Positions 5,375 to 9,217 of a stretch of DNA of 9,217 nucleotides are shown here, in pieces (positions within the stretch are counted from its first letter, which is position 1; each line of letters opens with the position of its first letter). The notes beneath the pieces are model-generated. The model had not been told where the DNA came from, did not search any database, and saw only the letters and a list, made by a program, of their open reading frames with translations. The position numbers and the translations under genes are program-made. Origin of the DNA: a bacterium (GTDB lineage Bacteria; Chloroflexota; Chloroflexia; Thermomicrobiales; UBA6265); assembly GCA_029977305.1 (NCBI GenBank), contig JAPOLF010000079.1, positions 1 to 9,217 of the forward strand, in the 5' to 3' direction.

Positions 5375-8011
5375 GTGACGACGCCATCTGATCCCACCAG
5401 CGCCACACCGGAGCCGCCTGGATCGGCCAAGGCATCCCCGGATGCGCCCATCGTGGCCATGGCGCAGATACCCGGTGATGACCCGTTTGGCAGCCCCACC
5501 TGGGTGAGTGGCCATTTCTTGCGTCTCTACGGTGTGGACCCACGCGAGTCGACCACGCCGTTCCCGGAATGGGCGTCCTTCATCCACCCCGAAGACCGTG
5601 CTGCCGTCCTCTCCCACCCCCCCACACCGGGGCATCCCGAATGGCGCTCAGACTATCGCCTCGTGCGGAACGACGGCGAGATCGTTCCCGTGCATGACGT
5701 GCGCATCGCCGTGACAGAGCCCCACACCGGCGTCGTCCATTGGCAGGTGGTCATTGTCGAGCAACCATCGCGTTCCCCTGCCGCCATCGCGATGGAACGT
5801 GCCGCCCGCCGTGACCAGGCGCTGCAAATGCGCCAACCGCTCGCGATGTATGTCCTGGAAACGACGCTCGACGTCACCAAGGAACGATATCGGGTCAACC
5901 AAGCGATGGTGGACCTCCTCGGGTACTCCATGGAGGAATGGGTGGATGGGCGCGGCACCTGGTACCGCATGATCCATCCGAACGATCTCGAGCGAGTGCT
6001 CGAACAGGAGCGGCTCACCGATCACACGCGCCTCCCCTTCGCTTGCGAGTATCGCGTCACCACGAAGGACGGTCGCCTGCTCTGGATCCGGGATCAGTCG
6101 ATGTTGATGGATCTGCTTCCCGGCGGGGTCGAGGTCTGGCACGGTGTGATCGTTGACATCTCCGAGCAACGTGCCCAACTCGAGCAACTGCACGAAGCGG
6201 ATGTGCTCCTCCGCTCGATCATCGCCAACAGCCGCGACGTGATCATCGTTGCGCGCCGCGATGGCGGCCGTTCCTTCGTCAGCCCCTCGATCACCACCCT
6301 GCTCGGGATCCCGATGGAGGATTTCCCCGACATCGATCCCTTGCAATTCGTCGCATCCGACGATGCGGCGACGCTCATTTCGGCAATCCGCGCCTGCTGG
6401 GAAAGCGGTGCCTCGCTCGGTCCCCTCAACGTGCGCGCCCGGCACGTCGACGGAACCTGGAGGACGCTTGAACTGGTGGGCAGCCCGCATTTCGACGATC
6501 CGGTCATCAACGGCGTCGTGATCACCGTGCGCGACATCAGTGATCGCGCCGCTGCGATCGACGCCCTCCGCGAGAGCGAACGCCGCACGCGCGCCTTCGC
6601 CGATGCCACGCTAGACGGGGTGCTCGGTATCGATGAGCACGGCCGCATCACCGATTTCAACCCTGCTGCGGAGCGCATCTGGCACCTCTCCCGTGACGAA
6701 GCCATCGGCCATCCGGCCACGGACTTCCTCACCCTCCCCGGGTGGGGCAGCGGCGATGACATGGCGTTCGGTGTTGCACCAAACACCACCATGCTCAACC
6801 GCCGCATCGCCTCGCAGGGGCTGCGGGCGAACGGCGAGGCGTTCCCGGCCGAGGTGTCGCTCGTCCCGATGCCGGTCGCCGGGCGACCGTGGTTCGCCGG
6901 GTTCGTCCGCGATCTCACCGAGCAAGTCGGGATGGAAGCCGCTTTGCAAGCCAGCGAGGAGCGCTTCCGCGGGGCGTTCGAGCATGCGCCGATCGGGATG
7001 GTGGTGCTTGATCCCAGCGGACACATCATGGAGGCAAATCGCGCCTTCCAGCACCTGCGCGCATCCGATGCGGGAATCGTCGGGGTCGCGCTCCAGTCGC
7101 TGCTGATCGCCGCCGACCAGGCGTGGTTTGCCGAGGAACTCGAGCGGCTCCACGCCACCACCTCCGAGGCGACTGCTGGCATCTGTCGCCTGCAGCGACA
7201 GGGCGCACCGGACATGTGGGTCACCCTTGCCATCGCCCCGATCCGCGATCGCGAGAGCCGCATCGCCCGTTTCGTCTGCCAGATCGTCGATTTGACCGAG
7301 CGCATGGAGTCGGATCGGATCAAGAACGATTTCGTGGCGACGGTCTCCCACGAATTGCGGACGCCGCTCACCGCCATCGCTGGATTCGTCGATCTGCTCT
7401 CCTCCGGGGTCGCCGGGCCGATGAACGACACCGCCGTGCGCTACCTCGACGTCACGAACAAGAACGTGCGCCGACTCAGTGCGCTCATCGAGGATCTGCT
7501 CGACGTCTCCCGCATGGATGCCGGGCGGATGGAACTGCGCATGGCAACCATGCCGCTCGAGACGAGCATCACCGCGGCGCTTGAGGTCGTCTCCCCGATG
7601 ATCACTGACAAAGCGCAGCACCTCACGATCGACATCGCCGATGACCTCCCTGCCGTGCGCGGCGACAGCGAACGCCTCACCCAGGTGATCACCAATCTGT
7701 TGTCCAACGCCAATCGGTACACCCAGGAGGGTGGACAGATCCTGCTGCGTGCCTCGGCACCCGATGGTGTCGTGCGGGTGGAGGTCACCGACAGCGGCAT
7801 CGGCATCGCGGCCGATGAGCAGGGCCGCATCTTCGACCGCTTCTACCGCAGCGCCGAGGCACGCAAGCGCGTCGTGGGCGGAACAGGACTCGGGCTGGCC
7901 ATCGCCAAATCCCTGGTGGACCTCCACGGGGGAACCATGGGCTTCACCAGCGAGCACGGCCGCGGCTCGACCTTCTGGTTCACCATCCCGATGGCCGACC
8001 CCAACCCTTGA
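5375..8011 (+). CDS. Soluble multi-PAS sensor histidine kinase
   Basis: This 878-residue kinase has about five PAS domains in series: near residues 38-132, 150-265, 272-395, 402-520 and 526-648. The second to fifth end in typical DxT/DLT-like motifs (VDISEQ, VRDISDR, VRDLTEQ, VDLTERM). Next is a HisKA dimerisation domain with phospho-acceptor His659 (ATVSHELRTPLTAIAGF). The C-terminal HATPase domain carries N box Asn778 (NLLSNANRYT), G1 DSGIGI (from Asp806), F box IFDRFYR, and G2 GGTGLGL (near 836). There is no membrane segment or signal peptide, so it should sense a cytoplasmic cue such as redox state, light, gas or a small ligand. No haem- or flavin-specific motif stands out. There is no receiver domain on the kinase itself. 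The GTG start has no Shine-Dalgarno; an internal ATG at 5459 would remove 28 low-complexity residues and keep every domain. It is divergent from the GntR-receiver gene, its likely partner. Confidence 0.94.
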   Translation: MTTPSDPTSATPEPPGSAKASPDAPIVAMAQIPGDDPFGSPTWVSGHFLRLYGVDPRESTTPFPEWASFIHPEDRAAVLSHPPTPGHPEWRSDYRLVRNDGEIVPVHDVRIAVTEPHTGVVHWQVVIVEQPSRSPAAIAMERAARRDQALQMRQPLAMYVLETTLDVTKERYRVNQAMVDLLGYSMEEWVDGRGTWYRMIHPNDLERVLEQERLTDHTRLPFACEYRVTTKDGRLLWIRDQSMLMDLLPGGVEVWHGVIVDISEQRAQLEQLHEADVLLRSIIANSRDVIIVARRDGGRSFVSPSITTLLGIPMEDFPDIDPLQFVASDDAATLISAIRACWESGASLGPLNVRARHVDGTWRTLELVGSPHFDDPVINGVVITVRDISDRAAAIDALRESERRTRAFADATLDGVLGIDEHGRITDFNPAAERIWHLSRDEAIGHPATDFLTLPGWGSGDDMAFGVAPNTTMLNRRIASQGLRANGEAFPAEVSLVPMPVAGRPWFAGFVRDLTEQVGMEAALQASEERFRGAFEHAPIGMVVLDPSGHIMEANRAFQHLRASDAGIVGVALQSLLIAADQAWFAEELERLHATTSEATAGICRLQRQGAPDMWVTLAIAPIRDRESRIARFVCQIVDLTERMESDRIKNDFVATVSHELRTPLTAIAGFVDLLSSGVAGPMNDTAVRYLDVTNKNVRRLSALIEDLLDVSRMDAGRMELRMATMPLETSITAALEVVSPMITDKAQHLTIDIADDLPAVRGDSERLTQVITNLLSNANRYTQEGGQILLRASAPDGVVRVEVTDSGIGIAADEQGRIFDRFYRSAEARKRVVGGTGLGLAIAKSLVDLHGGTMGFTSEHGRGSTFWFTIPMADPNP

Positions 8012-8089
8012 GCCTGCCTCGTCGTGCTTTTCGGCGCGTCTGCGAAGATGCCCGGGTGAGACCGCACCATCAACGCACGGAGGCTCGGG
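8012..8089 (+). other. Short gap between kinase and glycoside hydrolase genes
   Basis: These 78 bases hold the ribosome binding site of the next gene. I see no strong terminator hairpin with a T-run and no clear promoter, so co-transcription of the two genes cannot be excluded. Confidence 0.4.
8079..8083 (+). promoter_or_regulatory. Ribosome binding site of the glycoside hydrolase gene
   Basis: GGAGG lies 6 nt before the ATG at 8090 and decides that start over other in-frame candidates. Confidence 0.75.
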
Positions 8090-9217
8090 ATGACCGCTGA
8101 TCTGCTCTTCCCCGCGGGATTCCAATGGGGCGCATCAAGTTCCGCGTATCAAATCGAGGGCGCGGTGCGCGAGGGCGGTCGGGAGGAATCCATCTGGGAT
8201 GTCTTCTGCCAGCGCCCCGGCACGATCGCCGACGGCTCCTCCGGCGAGTTCGCCTGCGACGGCTACCACCGCACCCGCGACGACATCGCCATCATGAAAG
8301 ACCTCGGCCTGACCTCGTACCGATTCTCCATCGCCTGGCCACGCATCATCCCGACCGGTCGGGGCGCGGTGAATCAGGCAGGGATCGACCACTACAAGCA
8401 CTTCGTCAACGATCTCCTCGAGGCGGGCATCCGGCCGATGGTCACCCTCTACCACTGGGACCTGCCTCGGCCATTGCAGAGCCACGGCGGCTGGGCGAGC
8501 CGTGACACCGCCGCCCGCTTCGGCGAGTACGCCCACGTCGTCGCCCGCGCACTGGCGCCGGAAGTGACGGATTGGAGCACCATCAACGAACCCTCGATCG
8601 CCTCCTTCCTCGGCTGCTATCTCGGCATCCACGCACCGGGCATCCGCGACCTGAAGACCACCCTCGCGACGGCGCACCACCTGCTGCTGGGCCACGCGGA
8701 GGGGATGGAAGCCCTGCGCGCCGAGATGCGACCGGGCAGTCGCGCCGGCATCGTGCTCGTGGTGCAACCGGTCGAACCGGCGACGGACAGCCAGGCCGAT
8801 CTCGAAGCCGCTCATCGCACCGACGGTTTCATGAACCGCTGGTTCCTCGACCCGCTCTATCGCGGCACCTACCCCGACGACATGGTCGAGATCTTCGGGG
8901 ACGCCATGCCGGAGATCGCGAACAGTGATTTCGCCCGCATCTCCCAGCCGACGGATTTCCTCGGACTCAACTACTACTCGCCGATGGTGATGCGCTGGGA
9001 TCCCTCGATGGCCCCGCTCCACGGCATGATGGCGCAACGCCCCGGCGCACCCACCAATCACCTCGGGTGGACCATCGATCCCAACGGACTCCATCAGGTC
9101 CTGATGCGCCTCCACTCCGAGTACCAGGTGGGTGAGATGGTGATCGCCGAGAACGGCGGCTGCTTCCAAGACCACCCCCGCGAGCGACTCGACGGCACCC
9201 TCGAGATCGACGACCGA
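8090..9217 (+). CDS. Family 1 glycoside hydrolase (beta-glucosidase type), N-terminal part
   Basis: The first 376 codons are present and the frame is open to the window edge; the family is usually about 440-460 residues, so roughly 70-80 are missing. The N-terminus has the family signature FPAGFQWGASSSAYQIEGA. TLYHWDLP and the acid/base Glu167 in STINEPS follow. The nucleophile is Glu354 in VIAENGG, where most relatives have ITENG. Both catalytic residues are at their usual positions for the family, so the enzyme should be an active retaining glycosidase on beta-glucosides or beta-galactosides. No signal peptide is seen, so it acts inside the cell on imported disaccharides or glycosides. The ATG is fixed by GGAGG 6 nt upstream. 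No sugar transporter is in the window, and there is no visible link to the phosphatase/importer operon. Confidence 0.95.
   Translation, partial: MTADLLFPAGFQWGASSSAYQIEGAVREGGREESIWDVFCQRPGTIADGSSGEFACDGYHRTRDDIAIMKDLGLTSYRFSIAWPRIIPTGRGAVNQAGIDHYKHFVNDLLEAGIRPMVTLYHWDLPRPLQSHGGWASRDTAARFGEYAHVVARALAPEVTDWSTINEPSIASFLGCYLGIHAPGIRDLKTTLATAHHLLLGHAEGMEALRAEMRPGSRAGIVLVVQPVEPATDSQADLEAAHRTDGFMNRWFLDPLYRGTYPDDMVEIFGDAMPEIANSDFARISQPTDFLGLNYYSPMVMRWDPSMAPLHGMMAQRPGAPTNHLGWTIDPNGLHQVLMRLHSEYQVGEMVIAENGGCFQDHPRERLDGTLEIDDR

Noticed and set aside
6094..8125. Long antisense open frames opposite the kinase gene (6094-7431 and 6611-8125, minus strand)
   Set aside because: They mirror the kinase coding strand in high-GC DNA. 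Their translations are rich in Arg, Ser, Gly and His without any recognisable domain, and the kinase frame is certain.
8125..8928. Plus-strand frames 8125-8505 and 8572-8928 within the glycoside hydrolase gene
   Set aside because: Both are out-of-frame Arg/Pro/His-rich shadows of the GH1 coding frame.

Overview
The window is GC-rich, densely coded bacterial DNA with short intergenic gaps, overlapping genes, and some GTG or TTG starts. The gene complement (Tat-exported solute-binding protein without a lipobox, multi-PAS soluble kinase, GntR-receiver fusion, GH1 glucosidase) suggests a Chloroflexota bacterium of the Thermomicrobia/Sphaerobacter type. That placement is an impression from gene content and composition, not a database result. 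I see no rRNA, tRNA, CRISPR array, insertion sequence, phage gene or attachment site.

Left part (1-4300, all minus strand): a five-gene operon read from right to left. It begins with a periplasmic solute-binding protein (3182-4300). Two inner-membrane permeases follow (2227-3189 and 1394-2239), then the ATPase (357-1397), and finally an alkaline-phosphatase-superfamily hydrolase that leaves the window at base 1. Neighbouring transporter genes overlap by 8, 13 and 4 bases, so they are probably translationally coupled. The transporter belongs to the spermidine/putrescine, Fe3+, thiamine and 2-aminoethylphosphonate-like group. Because a phosphatase/phosphodiesterase is the last gene, a phosphorus-containing organic substrate is a reasonable but unproven guess. 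The upstream region (4301-4523) holds a possible promoter, a tandem TTAAC repeat and a 14-bp dyad.

Middle (4524-8011): a two-gene signalling locus. A minus-strand gene encodes an N-terminal GntR-type winged helix fused to a C-terminal response-regulator receiver domain. It is divergent from a plus-strand soluble hybrid-free histidine kinase with about five PAS domains. They are probably a cognate two-component pair. The regulator is also directly upstream of, and co-directional with, the transporter operon, which makes that operon a candidate target.

Right end (8090-9217): the first 376 codons of a family 1 glycoside hydrolase (beta-glucosidase type) with both catalytic glutamates present. 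It runs off the window.

The most unusual item is the GntR-REC fusion with its divergent PAS kinase. The second is a perfect 11-bp hairpin inside the start of the first permease gene.
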